A stretch of DNA of 64,000 nt from Arbacia lixula. Taxonomy: Eukaryota > Echinodermata > Echinoidea > Arbacioida > Arbaciidae. The translations under genes were made by a program, and so were the position numbers. Below are positions 1-13,098 of the stretch, one piece after another; position 1 is the first letter of the stretch; every line of letters starts with the position of its first letter. Where the stretch lies: positions 5,656,658-5,720,657 of the forward strand of contig OZ022583.1 in the NCBI GenBank assembly GCA_963669155.1. Reading direction: 5' to 3'. Below the pieces are notes generated by a model. The model was not told where the DNA came from, did not search any database, and was given only the letters and a program-made list of their open reading frames with translations.

Positions 1-2
1 CG

Positions 3-947
3 ACGAGCTGCGTGTCCGTCGATGGTAGTTGCGCGTCCGATCAGAGCTCGATGTCGACATCATCTAACCACAGCATGACTCATGACTCTTCCAATCAAGT
101 CATTCCCTCCAGTCCATTATCTCCCACCCATGAGGGCGCTCTATCCGAAGGACTTTCCTCTCGCTCGCCGTCATGTGAGATATCGTGTTCCGGGGCATAT
201 TGTTCAGATTCGGGTTTGAGTTGCTTCGACGGCATCAATCCCATCGCATCGGAGACCAAGACAGCGATTGTAAAGACTGGTGAGAAGACGATGGCTCGTG
301 TGCGGAGGCTAAATACCAAGGTTCGGCGATCTAGTGTCGGAAGCATGTCTGGTCGACGCGAAGCAGGAGGGCGCTACATCAAGGAGGACAACTCATCGCA
401 CCTGAATAGTCGAGAGCTGGAGATGCTCATTGTCGGCAGCTGTTTCGGTACCGGCAAATGCTTCGAAGCGCACGACACTAGCGACTACGAGTCCGAACCA
501 GGCTCCGAATCGCTCACGGACTCGGACTCGCAGCCGAAAGCCAAGCGGTCTTCCCTTGAAGAACCCAGCAGCAGTAGCAGCAGCGACAGGTCGCAGCAAC
601 GCGTAAAGAAGATCCCCCGTAACGCGGCGGCCAGTCGCCTGGCGAGCAGCAGCGACAGTGGATCGTACTCGCCGGTGAGGGCGTCGCGAGAGCGCGACCG
701 CAACGAGCTGGCGAAGATGCCCAAGTCGGACTTCAGCTACAAAGCGGTCATGCAGCACTCCCACAAGGCTCTCTCGGCCATCGAGCTGACTCTGAAGCAG
801 GGTGCGTCCATCTATCTTCACCGGAAGGAGCTGCAGATCCTGCGGGAACAGTCGCCGATCTGGGTCATGGCGTACTCCAAGACGCTCAATAGAATCGGTT
901 TCGTCCCGGCCGTGTATGTCAACATCAGATTAGAGGATTTAGTGTGA
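3..947 (+). CDS. Partial C-terminal coding part of a Ser-rich protein with a probable SH3-like domain
   Basis: The frame is open from the first bases of the window (codons from base 3) to a TGA at 945-947, so the true start lies upstream; the GTG at 12 is only the first possible start codon and is not credible as a eukaryotic start. The visible ~314 residues are Ser/Arg/Asp-rich and probably disordered, with a DSDSQPKAKR-type acidic/basic stretch and poly-Ser runs. The last ~70 residues look folded: a pattern YKAVMQHSHKALSAIELTLK, then GASIYL, then a single Trp (IWVMAY) and GFVPAVYVNI. This matches the SH3 order ALYDY / ELSLKKGD / W / GLVPSNYVEL, though the usual ALYDY motif is degenerate. 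An SH3 at the extreme C terminus would suggest an adaptor or cytoskeletal scaffold, but I cannot name the protein. G+C is clearly higher than in the flank, as expected for coding sequence. Confidence 0.8.
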   Translation, partial: TSCVSVDGSCASDQSSMSTSSNHSMTHDSSNQVIPSSPLSPTHEGALSEGLSSRSPSCEISCSGAYCSDSGLSCFDGINPIASETKTAIVKTGEKTMARVRRLNTKVRRSSVGSMSGRREAGGRYIKEDNSSHLNSRELEMLIVGSCFGTGKCFEAHDTSDYESEPGSESLTDSDSQPKAKRSSLEEPSSSSSSDRSQQRVKKIPRNAAASRLASSSDSGSYSPVRASRERDRNELAKMPKSDFSYKAVMQHSHKALSAIELTLKQGASIYLHRKELQILREQSPIWVMAYSKTLNRIGFVPAVYVNIRLEDLV

Positions 948-1642
948 GCTATTAACATAACTCTTTGAACTGGTTGTCAGATATATCTCTCTATTGTTTC
1001 CTCATCATTTCCGCACAACGATCATGATGATGCTATTTAAAGACAAGTGTGCTATGGGAAACAAAACCAACAGCACTATTGTGTGTATCAACGTTTAAGT
1101 ACCCACATCGTCCAGTATAGTACAGCGTCCTGAGAGAGTTACATAGAGGCTACCCATCAAAGCCCGAAATTCTCCATATAACCCTCTCATAACCGTAACC
1201 ACTCAGCAGTACATAACCCGAACATACTTTTTATGACTTGGTGCTGACAAGATTAATTATGATTTCAAAATTGCTCTGCTCCCTTTTTTCATCATGCATT
1301 TATATCTATATCATATAACTTGTATTTGCTGGAAAGGCTTGGGATCCGCACTTGTCTAATGAGGTTTAAACTATAAACATTTCTTTACAAGGCCACCCAC
1401 TCCCAATTCCCTGTATTATTCCTCGCCATCTAGTAATTGCTATGGATTTTGGTGAAGAAGTGGCATGTAGTGTATTCACCCATCAGTCCCATGAATGTAT
1501 TTTGTTGTTACCAAATCTCATTAACCCTTTGTGTGCCAGACATCGGCTACTGTATGAGATTTGTGTGTGTTACTGGTACAGATATGTAAAGAAAGCGTTA
1601 ACGTGGTTATAAGAGGAGGTGCTTATCAAAATAACAAATAAA
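948..1642 (+). other. Probable 3' UTR of the SH3-like gene, with candidate poly(A) signal
   Basis: The sequence becomes AT-rich and frame-broken right after the stop at 947. An AATAAA hexamer lies at 1637-1642, giving a plausible 3' UTR of about 0.7 kb. No downstream GU-rich element was assessed, and other AATAAA-like hexamers occur further on, so the true end is uncertain. Confidence 0.35.
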
Positions 1643-3372
1643 CAAATGGTAAATCGTCCGGCTAGCGTCTCATTTCAGAGTAACACCTCAAAATAATCTT
1701 CTTCCAAATCTTTGTAATTTCTGAAGGATTATTTGTGGTTTCTGGTTGAATCGTTGTCGGGAATTACCAGCAGATGTGTTGTATATTGCGGAGGTATTAT
1801 CAAAATGCATAATACTGTCATCATTGTCAACGCGATTGTCTTGATGTGCACCATTGTATCTCACATTTTCCGATCATTCTTTAATTATCATGAATTATTA
1901 TGTTCCCCTAAATGTAGTCTGAACCCTCTCAGTACCAAGTGAGGAAAATAATTTTTTCTTATTACACGTTCAATGCACCCATGGTACTCAGATGATTCCA
2001 GCTGAATAACATTAATAGTTCTCTACGGCATTTACAATACTACAATGCATGTATTTCAGTTCATTTCATATTCTGTGTGTAATGTTTTGACCACTGTTGT
2101 ATGGAGATAAAAAAAAACACCAGTATAGGGATTTCGTCTACACGTCTACACGTTATTACACGTTCAATGCACCCATGGTACTCAGATGATTCCAGCTGAA
2201 TAACATTAATAGTTCTCTACGGCATTTACAATACTACAATGCATGTATTTCAGTTCATTTCATATTCTGTGTGTAATGTTTTGACCACTGTTGTATGGAG
2301 ATAAAAAAAAACATTTTCGTCTAGATAATATGCATGACAAAATGTGTTTATCGTTCATCAATATATATGTATGACAATTTCTCTGGTAACTTCATTCTGC
2401 AGTCGACGTATTTTCCCCCATCATTATGATTTTATTTAGGACAATTGTCGAAATGTGACCATATTCCTCCGCATTTTTCCCTATCACAATTCGAGACATG
2501 TCAGGAGGTTGGTTATCAACCAGAGACCCCGTAACATAAAGGTGTGCGATCAATTGCAAAGTTGAAAGACGAATTCTGATTGGGTACTTGGAAGTATTTT
2601 GAACAAAGAGCGCATGGAACAATGGTGTTGATTGGCCATTGCCATTTTCACCCCGTTGTATGCCAAACAAAAGCATTCTCTATGGGATGCGTGTGCATTT
2701 ATGGTGAAAACATCCGCACCGTGTCATGTCAAGAGTTAACCATAGAGAGTTAATGGTGAGTACTCGCGTATCGGATTCAAAATGACGTCGACTCTTCTTA
2801 CAGTTCTTTTCATTACCTTGTGTGGTTTGATAAACAACTTAAAGTGGTTATACCGTATCTATCTTATATCTGTTCAATATCTCCCAGTAGAGTACCTCTT
2901 GGGTGATCCATTCACTTTATTGTCGGATTTTGTCCTCTGTTATGAGACCTACATTTGCGCCAAATTATAATTATAATTATAATTATTATAATTACATTGT
3001 ATATCGTGTCTCCGATACTCATTATACATCATGTACATCACATAATGATTTCGTCATGTACTGTTTTTAAGTTACAATGACGTTACAATGAAGTGTTGAA
3101 TGAAATTCGTGTACACCCAAATGAAGGCGATGTTAATATATTTATATTGTAAATCTAAGGTAGAAGTGTATGTACGTAAATATCACTGAAATGTGGGCAG
3201 TTAATCAGGTATTGTGTTATGTTGTTGTTTTGTACATATGTTAATGTTATTTATGGAGTTGTTTGAAACGACTTTTATTTCCCGAATTATATTTGCAAAC
3301 CTAAACTATCACAACCGTATGAGATGTTTCTATTTTCTGCGTTGTTCATCGCCGAGTCTGACAGGGGGAGTA

Positions 3373-3374
<2 letters not shown>
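1643..3374. other. Intergenic DNA without a recognisable gene
   Basis: AT-rich non-coding sequence. The only clear structure is the 194-bp-period duplication at 1959-2313 (listed separately) and a short AT-palindromic TTATAATTATAATTATAATT tract near 2968-2993. Short open frames here have no recognisable domain. Confidence 0.6.
1959..2313. repeat. Near-perfect tandem duplication, period 194 bp
   Basis: The stretch beginning TTATTACACGTTCAATGCAC at 1959 recurs at 2153 and stays in register through the ATGGAGATAAAAAAAAACA run ending both copies (about 2119 and 2313). The copies are almost identical, so the duplication is recent. A ~34-bp linker between copies contains CGTCTACACGTCTACACG. Confidence 0.9.
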
Positions 3375-3463
<89 letters not shown>

Positions 3464-3580
3464 CACACACATACATACATACATACACATATACACACAC
3501 ATACATACATACACACACAAACACACACATATTATATATACACACGTACAATCTCTGTCTGTCTGTCTGTCTGTCTCTCT
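3375..3580. repeat. (CA)n microsatellite with CATA and CTGT variants
   Basis: A long CA dinucleotide tract grades into ACATACAT and then CTGTCTGTCTGT. The Thr-His and Cys-Val open frames read through it are artefacts of the dinucleotide repeat. Confidence 0.95.
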
Positions 3581-3837
3581 ATGATATATATTATTATATT
3601 ACATCTCCATAATGTAAATATTGCACATATTTCATATGATATATAACACAATTCGGATCTCTCTCTCTCACTTTCTTTCTCTCTTGCTTCTCTTCAATGA
3701 AAACTTTTTTATTTGATTGTCAAACCAGATTCAGTTTTCAAATAAAAACTAACGTGAGCAGAACGTTGAAGAGAGAGAGGTGAGTTAAAAATGGGGAGTG
3801 ATTTATATCATATTAGTAGAGAGAGATTGCATGGTGT

Positions 3838-3853
3838 ATGTATGTGTGTGTGT

Positions 3854-3905
<52 letters not shown>
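3838..3905. repeat. (TG)n microsatellite
   Basis: About 30 TG units with one ATTG interruption. 3906-4320 beyond it holds no recognised gene. Confidence 0.95.
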
Positions 3906-3909
<4 letters not shown>

Positions 3910-4319
3910 CTCCGGATGATGGACAGAGCACGCTGCCTAAAACGTCGAGACTGATACTTTTCTCCACAATTTTTCTCATTTCTTCCCTCCTCTTTTCTTT
4001 TATAACTACTTCGTGACTAGTTGACAACTCCCAATCACCACCCACCCTCTTCTTCTACCTCCATTTTATCCCATTTATTTTCGGTTTAAAACATAACAAA
4101 TAAAAATAAAAAAGTATGTATGTATGTGTATGAGAGTTGTGTTCACATAAAAAAAAAAAATATGTTTGAGTGGGGTTCGTGCGTGTTTGTATGCGAGAGA
4201 TAACGAGACAGATAGACATAGATGTGGTAAATAAATAGAAGCATGGTGTACAACTACGAAGAGACACACAGACAGACGCAATGATCATGATAATAGAGAA
4301 GATGTATTGTCATGGAAGG

Positions 4320-4322
<3 letters not shown>

Positions 4323-4356
<34 letters not shown>
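4323..4356. repeat. (GA)n microsatellite
   Basis: Perfect AG dinucleotides followed by a G-rich run. Confidence 0.9.
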
Positions 4357-4362
<6 letters not shown>

Positions 4363-4431
4363 TGGGGGTAAACATATTCAGGTCAATAAAGAGGAAGAAG
4401 AAAGCTGAAGTTATAGATCACGTAGTAATAA

Positions 4432-4433
<2 letters not shown>

Positions 4434-4473
<40 letters not shown>

Positions 4474-4583
4474 CAGTAGTAGTAGTAGTAATAATAGTAG
4501 TAGAAGTAGTAGTAGTGGTAGTAGCAGTAGGAGTAGTAGTAGTAGTATAGTAGTATAGTACATAGTAGTAGCCTAGTAGTAAT

Positions 4584-4631
<48 letters not shown>

Positions 4632-4720
4632 ATAATAATAATAGCAGTAGAAGTAGTAGTAGTAGTAGCAGTAGCAGTAGTAGTATAGTAGTATAGTACA
4701 TAGTAGTAGCCTAGTAGTAA

Positions 4721-4777
<57 letters not shown>

Positions 4778-4808
4778 AAGTGGTAGAAGTAGTAGTAGTA
4801 GTAGTAGC

Positions 4809-4858
<50 letters not shown>

Positions 4859-4863
4859 CAGCA
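4434..4863. repeat. (AGT)n trinucleotide array of about 430 bp
   Basis: Imperfect AGT/AAT/AGC triplets, with an internal duplicated interruption reading AGTATAGTACATAGTAGTAG then CCTAGTAGTAAT, once near 4544-4580 and again near 4682-4722. The minus-strand poly-Leu/poly-Thr open frame is a repeat artefact. Confidence 0.95.
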
Positions 4864-4993
4864 GTACGGTCATAGACTGCCTAGTACATGTAGTATGGAT
4901 GTCAGATGGGCACAGATGACGACATAAGTCAGTTAACAAACCAGATCATTAGATTTTCCCCAGTATGACCAAGGATAGATACAACTCATACAT

Positions 4994-5207
4994 CCTAGCC
5001 TAGGTACTAGGATGTGAGGTGCATGAACACAACCCAGTCTGTTAACATCTATGTCTGTAACACAGACTATGCCCCAATCCCATCCTCACGAGAGGGAAAG
5101 AAGCCAGAGGAGATATGACGTCATTAGGACGTAGTCTGTGTTACCAGACATAGTTGTTAACAAACTGGATTGTGTCCACGCACCTCACAGCCTAGTACCT
5201 AGGCTAC
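4994..5207. mobile_element. Foldback (long inverted repeat) element, copy 1
   Basis: The left arm from 4994 (CCTAGCCTAGGTACTAGGAT...) is the reverse complement, with few mismatches, of the right arm ending at 5207 (...AGCCTAGTACCTAGGCTAC). Each arm is about 80 bp and contains GGTGC-TG-ACACAA and CAGTCTGTTAAC. The ~55-bp loop contains GACGTCATTAGG. There is no coding capacity. A second diverged copy lies at 42609-42858; both follow a large simple-repeat array. Confidence 0.85.
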
Positions 5208-5713
5208 AAACATCCTTGATATGACAGATTTGTGAGATGGCTTCTGTTCATCCGATGATTTCGAAGGGTCTGGAAGTGGCACATAGAATCACAAATGGCA
5301 CAACAAATAGTTCTAGTCAACAGATGGCGCTCTTCCATTACCCATTTTCATAAACTTTGACTGTAGTAGAGCTTGCGTGGTCAGTGCTTAAACTGCTAAA
5401 AAAACCCTCTCCTCTTTCTCGTCCAACATCCCCTCTCCCTCCCTTTATCGGTCTTTTGATAATTTTAAAAACAAATCTAGAAATAACTCATTGAAAAAAG
5501 TACTCAATTCGTTATACCAGGTAAAGCTTTACTTTTTTTTCCCTTGTCTCCATTATTTAGATGTCTGGTGTATGTTGTTGTTTTAGTATTGTATGTTCAT
5601 ACGTGAGTCAGCTATCAATAAGGCTGCATCCTTCCTGGATGTTACCTACTCACTTTTAATTCATTGATATATGTGTACTAATTATTGTTTTTTTTTATCG
5701 TCTCCACCCCCTC
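5208..5713. other. Intergenic DNA, nothing recognised
   Basis: No open frame above background, no inverted repeat and no recognised domain. Confidence 0.6.
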
Positions 5714-6784
<1,071 letters not shown>

Positions 6785-7022
6785 GAGGAAATCTTGTACC
6801 ATGTACAAGCTGATCCTGCAAACTTAAACACTAAAAAATGCAGAGATATTTTACAACATGCATCTTTGTAAGATCCAAGTTGACCCTTCGAACTTTGACA
6901 CCCTGAACTTCAGCAAGAAAAGGTTTTACAACACACATCTATGCCAGATACAGGTTGATCCTGCAAACTTTGACAGCTTAAACTTAAGGAAGAAAAAGAC
7001 TCAATGCAAGCCACTTTTTTCA
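6785..7022. repeat. Diverged outlying units of the 76-bp satellite
   Basis: About three degenerate units with the same landmarks as the main array: ACAGGTTGATCCTGCAAACT, TTTGACA-C-CTTAAACTTAAGG, GAAGAAAAAGACTCAA. They are more diverged than the core array, as expected at an array edge, and are cut off at ~7022 by an insertion. Confidence 0.85.
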
Positions 7023-7026
7023 GATA

Positions 7027-7430
7027 GGGGAAGGTGGGGTAAGTTGAGCATAGGGGTAAGTTGAGCCATCACCCTTATGGCAATAATAAATGAGTTAGAC
7101 ATTTAAGTGGCGCCATCTATTGATGACCCTTTTTCATAACCTAAGCCATTTTGTTTTCAAGATTGAAACAGAAGTATGTGTCAGATAATTAAAACGTGTA
7201 CACCAGGTAAGTGCCCTTTTATTCCTTATGCATTAATGATCTAATATAGACATTAGATGACAATTATTAGTCCATGTATTGGACTTTATTCTTACCATGA
7301 CAATTGATACATAGAATTTATGTATTTGTGTAAACTTCTTGTAAGATTTAGACTGGGTTAGAAGAACCAGACCTAACGGGGGAAATTGAGCCATGGCTCA
7401 ACTTGCCCCAGAATGGCTCAATTTTCCCCA
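7027..7430. mobile_element. Palindromic short element with GGGGTAAGTTGAGC termini
   Basis: The left end (7027-7067) carries two direct copies of GGGGTAAGTTGAGC(CA). The right end (about 7378-7430) carries the inverse, including the near-perfect palindrome TTGAGCCATGGCTCAA and GGCTCAATTTTCCCC. The layout is that of a MITE of about 0.4 kb inserted in or beside the satellite. No target duplication could be fixed. Confidence 0.6.
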
Positions 7431-8003
7431 TAGGGTCTAGCCTAACTTGCCACATATATTATGAAGCAACGCCTTTGTAGTTAAAAACAGAGCTAACAAC
7501 TGGAAGATTCAAGGAAATTTCATCAGATATCAGGAAAATGACGCTCACATGCATACAACACAATAACAACAATCTTTCCATAATCAGGGAGATTAGGTGA
7601 TGTAATGAAATCCAAAGCACTGATATTGGCCTATTTTCAGGGAGCCTCCTGCCAAATCATGGAGACTTGGCAGGTCTTTAAAAGACAAGTCAAGTAATGC
7701 TATAACATAGACCTATTTCATTAAGAAAAGTAATTCTGAAACTTAAGTGCACCATATGTTTTGCACACACAGCAAGTAATTTATGATATCAAATAACAAT
7801 GACATATTCTTCCTTTTAACTTGGACCAGGGCCCCCATGTCATTAGACCTAAACTCAGTAATTGTACTGAGGCATTTTTGTTTCATTCATATTTGTCTTT
7901 CAGAAGCACATGAGAAATGCTTAACTACAAGCAAAAGACAACACGAGAACAAATTACTCATGATTCCTCACGAATGAGCAGCTAATACTTCTCTACTGCT
8001 CAG
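7431..8003. other. Non-coding interior of the first satellite interruption
   Basis: No recognised domain. A 64-codon open frame at 7783-7977 has no identifiable motif. Confidence 0.5.
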
Positions 8004-8335
8004 AGTGTGCAAAGTGCAGCCAATGAATTTGGCGTAGATCGAATGACACTAACAAGATATATTGGAAAAAGAGACAGATGACAAGAACAAGGGACTGCCT
8101 AAGAACCTACTGTATTGAGGCATTGGGTTTTCTCTCCTGATATTGCGAAAGATTTGGGTGATCACGTTAAACAGTTGGCAGACATGTTTCATGGTTTGTC
8201 GTCAACAGGTGCTGCATATTGGCATATGAGTTTGCTAGACGAAACAATCTTGAGGTGCCTGTTATTAAAGTGGGATCGTGAGAAGAAGGCTGGCCAGGAC
8301 TGGTGGTAAGGGTTCAGGAAGCACCAGAACCTGAC
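8004..8335 (+). pseudogene. Decayed pogo-like (CENPB/Psq-HTH) transposase N terminus
   Basis: In one frame, 8004-8078 reads SVQSAANEFGVDRMTLTRYI, which fits the Psq-type helix-turn-helix (…AAxxFGVPRxTLxRYL). After two in-frame stops the same frame continues from 8115 with HWVFSPDIAKDLGDHVKQLA then DMFHGLS, and further on KKAGQDWW-GF. That order (VFS-E-E-EL-DH, FFGL, KMAGKDW-GF) is the CENPB-type second HTH region of pogo/Jerky-like transposases. The DDE catalytic part is absent. It is a dead relic, probably part of the insertion that split the satellite. Confidence 0.7.
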
Positions 8336-8360
8336 AATACAGCATCCAGGAGCCAGGAAG

Positions 8361-11300
8361 AAAGAAGACTCACTTTTGTCAAATCCAGGCAGACCCAGTA
8401 AACTTTGACACCCTCCACTTCAGCAAAGAAAAGGATTCACCTACCTATGTCAAATCCAGGCAGACCCAGTAAACTTTGACACCCTCCACTTCAGCAAAGA
8501 AAAGGATTCACCTACCTATGTCAAATCCAGGCAGACCCGTTAAATTTTGACACCCTCAACTTCAGCAAGAAAGAGACTCAACACAACCCAACTATGTCAA
8601 ATACAGGCAGACCCGTTAAATTTTGACACCCTCAACTTCAGGAAGAAAAAGACTCACCACCACCTACCCATGTCAAATACAGGCAGACCCGTTAAATTTC
8701 GACAACCTCAACTTCAGCAAGAAAGAGACTCAACACAACCCAACTATGTCAAATCCAGGCAGACCCAGTAAATTTTGACACCCTCAACTTCAGCAAGAAA
8801 AAGACTCAAGGCAACCCAACTATGTCAAATACAGGCAGACCCGTTAAATTTCGACAACCTCAACTTCAGCAAGAAAGAGACTCAACACAACCCAACTATG
8901 TCAAATACAGGCAGACCCAGTAAATTTCGACACCCTCAACTTCAGCAAGAAAAAGACTCAAGGCAACCCAACTATGTCAAATACAGGCAGACCCAGTAAA
9001 TTTCGACACCCTCAACTTTAGGGAGAAAAAGATTCAACGTAACCCACCTATGTCAAATACAGACAGACCCGGTGAATTTTGACACCCTCAACTTCAGCAA
9101 GAAAAAGACTCAACACAACCCAACTATGTCAAATACAGGCAGACCCAGTAAATTTTGACACCCTCAACTTCAGCAAGAAAAAGATTCAACGAACCCACCT
9201 ATGTCAAATACAGGCAGACCCGTTTAATTTTGACACCCTCAACTTAAGGAAGAAGAAGATTCAAGGCAACCCAACTATGTCAAATACAGGCAGACCCGTT
9301 GAATTTCGACACCCTCAACTTCAGGTAGAAAAAGATTCAACGCAACCCACCTATGTCAAATACAGGCAGACCCGTTGAATTTCGACACCCTCAACTTCAG
9401 CAAGAAAACGATTCAACACAACCCAACTATGTCAAATCCAGGCAGACCCAGTAAATTTTGACAACCGCAACTTCAGCAAGAAAAAGACTCAACTCAACCC
9501 AACTATGTCAAATACAGGCAGACTCAGTAAATTTCGACACCAGCAACTTCAGCAAGAAAACGATTCAACACAACCCAATTTTGTCAAATCCAGGCAGACC
9601 CAGTAAATTTTGACACCCTCAACTTCAGCAAGAATAGGACTCACCACCACCTACCCATGTCAAATACAGGCAGACCCGTTAAATTTCGACAACCTCAACT
9701 TCAGCAAGAAAGAGACTCAACACAACCCAACTATGTCAAATCCAGGCAGACCCAGTAAATTTTGACACCCTCAACTTCAGCAAGAAAAAGACTCAAGGCA
9801 ACCCAACTATGTCAAATACAGGCAGACCCGTTAAATTTCGACAACCTCAACTTCAGCAAGAAAGAGACTCAACACAACCCAACTATGTCAAATACAGGCA
9901 GACCCAGTAAATTTCGACACCCTCAACTTCAGCAAGAAAAAGACTCAAGGCAACCCAACTATGTCAAATACAGGCAGACCCGTTAAATTTCGACAACCTC
10001 AACTTCAGCAAGAAAGAGACTCAACACAACCCAACTATGTCAAATACAGGCAGACCCAGTAAATTTCGACACCCTCAACTTCAGCAAGAAAAAGACTCAA
10101 GGCAACCCAACTATGTCAAATCCAGGCAGACCCAGTAAATTTTGACACCCTCAACTTTAGGGAGAAAAAGATTCAACGTAACCCACCTATGTCAAATACA
10201 GACAGACCCTGTGAATTTTGACACCCTCAACTTTAGGGAGAAAAAGATTCAACGTAACCCACCTATGTCAAATACAGACAGACCCGGTGAATTTTGACAC
10301 CCTCAACTTCAGCAAGAAAAAGACTCAACACAACCCAACTATGTCAAATCCAGGCAGACCCAGTAAATTTTGACACCCTCAACTTCAGCAAGAAAAAGAT
10401 TCAACAAACCCACCTATGTCAAATACAGGCAGACCCGTTTAATTTTGACACCCTCTACTTAAGGAAGAAGAAGATTCAAGGCAACCCAACTATGTCAAAT
10501 ACAGGCAGACCCGTTGAATTTCGACACCCTCAACTTCAGGGAGAAAAAGATTCAACGCAACCCACCTATGTCAAATACAGGCAGACCCGTTGAATTTCGA
10601 CACCCTCAACTTCAGCAAGAAAGAGACTCAACACAACCCAACTATGTCAAATCCAGGCAGACCCAGTAAATTTTGACACCCTCAACTTCAGCAAGAAAAA
10701 GACTCAAGGCAACCCAACTATGTCAAATACAGGCAGACCCGTTAAATTTCGACAACCTCAACTTCAGCAAGAAATAGACTCAACACAACCCAACTATGTC
10801 AAATACAGGCAGACCCAGTAAATTTCGACACCCTCAACTTCAGCAAGAAAAAGACTCAAGGCAACCCAACTATGTCAAATCCAGGCAGACCCAGTAAATT
10901 TTGACACCCTCAACTTTAGGGAGAAAAAGATTCAACGTAACCCACCTATGTCAAATACAGACAGACCCGGTGAATTTTGACACCCTCAACTTTAGGGAGA
11001 AAAAGATTCAACGTAACCCACCTATGTCAAATACAGACAGACCCGGTGAATTTTGACACCCTCAACTTCAGCAAGAAAAAGACTCAACACAACCCAACTA
11101 TGTCAAATCCAGGCAGACCCAGTAAATTTTGACACCCTCAACTTTAGCAAGAGAAAGACTCAAGGCAACCCAACTATGTCAAATACAGGCAGACCCGTTG
11201 AATTTCGACACCCTCAACTTCAGCAAGAAAACGATTCAACGCAACCCACCTATGTCAAATACAGGCAGACCCGTTGAATTTCGACACCCTCAACTTCAGC

Positions 11301-13098
11301 AAGAAAACGATTCAACACAACCCAACTATGTCAAATCCAGGCAGACCCAGTAAATTTTGACAACCGCAACTTCAGCAAGAAAAAGACTCAACTCAACCCA
11401 ACTATGTCAAATACAGGCAGACTCAGTAAATTTCGACACCCGCAACTTCAGCAAGAAAACGATTCAACACAACCCAATTTTGTCAAATCCAGGCAGACCC
11501 AGTAAATTTTGACACCCTCAACTTCAGCAAGAATATGACTCACCACCACCTACCCATGTCAAATACAGGCAGACCCGTTAAATTTCGACAACCTCAACTT
11601 CAGCAAGAAAGAGACTCAACACAACCCAACTATGTCAAATCCAGGCAGACCCAGTAAATTTTGACACCCTCAACTTCAGCAAGAAAAAGACTCAAGGCAA
11701 CCCAACTATGCCAAATACAGGCAGACCCGTTAAATTTCGACAACCTCAACTTCAGCAAGAAAGAGACTCAAAACAACCCAACTATGTCAAATCCAGGCAG
11801 ACCCAGTAAATTTTGACACCCTCAACTTTAGGGAGAAAAAGATTCAACGTAACCCACCTATGTCAAATACAAACAGACCCGGTGAATTTTGACACCCTCA
11901 ACTTTAGGGAGAAAAAGATTCAACGTAACCCACCTATGTCAAATACAGACAGACCCGGTGAATTTTGACACCCTCAACTTCAGCAAGAAAAAGACTCAAC
12001 ACAACCCAACTATGTCAAACCCAGGCAGACCCAGTAAATTTTGACACCCTCAACTTTAGCAAGAGAAAGACTCAAGGCAACCCAACTATGTCAAATACAG
12101 GCAGACCCGTTGAATTTCGACACCCTCAACTTCAGCAAGAAAACGATTCAACGCAACCCACCTATGTCAAATACAGGCAGACCCGTTGAATTTCGACACC
12201 CTCAACTTCAGCAAGAAAACGATTCAACACAACCCAACTATGTCAAATCCAGGCAGACCCAGTAAATTTTGACAACCGCAACTTCAGCAAGAAAAAGACT
12301 CAACTCAACCCAACTATGTCAAATACAGGCAGACTCAGTAAATTTCGACACCCGCAACTTCAGCAAGAAAACGATTCAACACAACCCAACTATGTCAAAT
12401 CCAGGCAGACCCGTTGAATTTCGACACCCTCAACTTCAGCAAGAAAGAGACTCGCCACAACCCAACTATGTCACATACAGGCAGACCCGGTGAATTTTGA
12501 CACCCTCAACTTCAGGGAGAAAAAGACTCAATACAACCCACCCATGTCACATACAGGCAGACCAGGTGAATTTTGACACCCTCAACTTCAGGGAGAAAAA
12601 GACTTGCCACAACCCAACTATGTCAAATCCAGGCAGACCCAGTAAATTTTGACACCCTCAACTTCAGGGAGAAGAAGACTCGCCACAACCCACGGATGTT
12701 AAATCCAGGCAGACCCAGTAAACTTTGACACCCTCAACTTCAGGAAGAAGAAGATTCAAGGCAACCCAACTATGTCAAATCCAGGCAGCAAGAAAAAGAC
12801 TCGCCACAACCCAACTATGTCAAATCCAGGCAGACCCAGTGAACTTCGACACCCTTAACTTCAGGAAGAAGAAGATTCAAGGCAACCCAACTATGTCAAA
12901 TACAGGCAGACCCTTTGAACTTTGACACCCTCAATTTCAGGAAGAAAAAGACTCAACGCAACCCACTTTTGACAGATAGAGGCAGACCCTGTAAACTTTG
13001 ACACCCTCAACTTATGGGAGAAAAAGAATCAACGCACCCTACTTATGTCAAATACAGGCAGACCCAGTGAACTTTGACACCCTCAAGTTCAGGAAGAA
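8361..13098. repeat. 76-bp tandem satellite, core array (about 60 units)
   Basis: Units with landmarks CTATGTCAAATACAGGCAGA, CCCGTTAAATTTCGACA or CCCAGTAAATTTTGACA, CCCTCAACTTCAGCAAGAAA and AGACTCAA repeat every 76 bp (for example, equivalent positions at 11053 and 11129). Because 76 is not a multiple of three, each frame is read through three unit phases and repeatedly yields a 74-residue frame ending at the TAA of CAGTAAA or TGA of GGTGAA; these frames are artefacts. Blocks recur in register at 912 bp (12 units; 11053 and 11965 blocks). Units at the 3' end (12500-13098) are more diverged. No internal promoter or protein is evident. Confidence 0.95.

Noticed and set aside
4418-4939. Poly-Leu/poly-Thr 173-residue minus-strand frame
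   Set aside because: A translation of the (AGT)n array.
8547-12925. Repeated 74-99 residue open frames (MTPSTSARKRL... type) as a protein family
   Set aside because: They come from a 76-bp tandem repeat read in three phases; stops recur at fixed unit positions and reading changes frame from unit to unit. No selection on a frame is visible.
8361-13098. CRISPR array or tRNA cluster (76-bp period equals tRNA length)
   Set aside because: No unique spacers alternate with repeats, since the whole 76 bp is the repeat. No cloverleaf, anticodon arm or B box (GGTTCGANTCC) was found. Animal genome.
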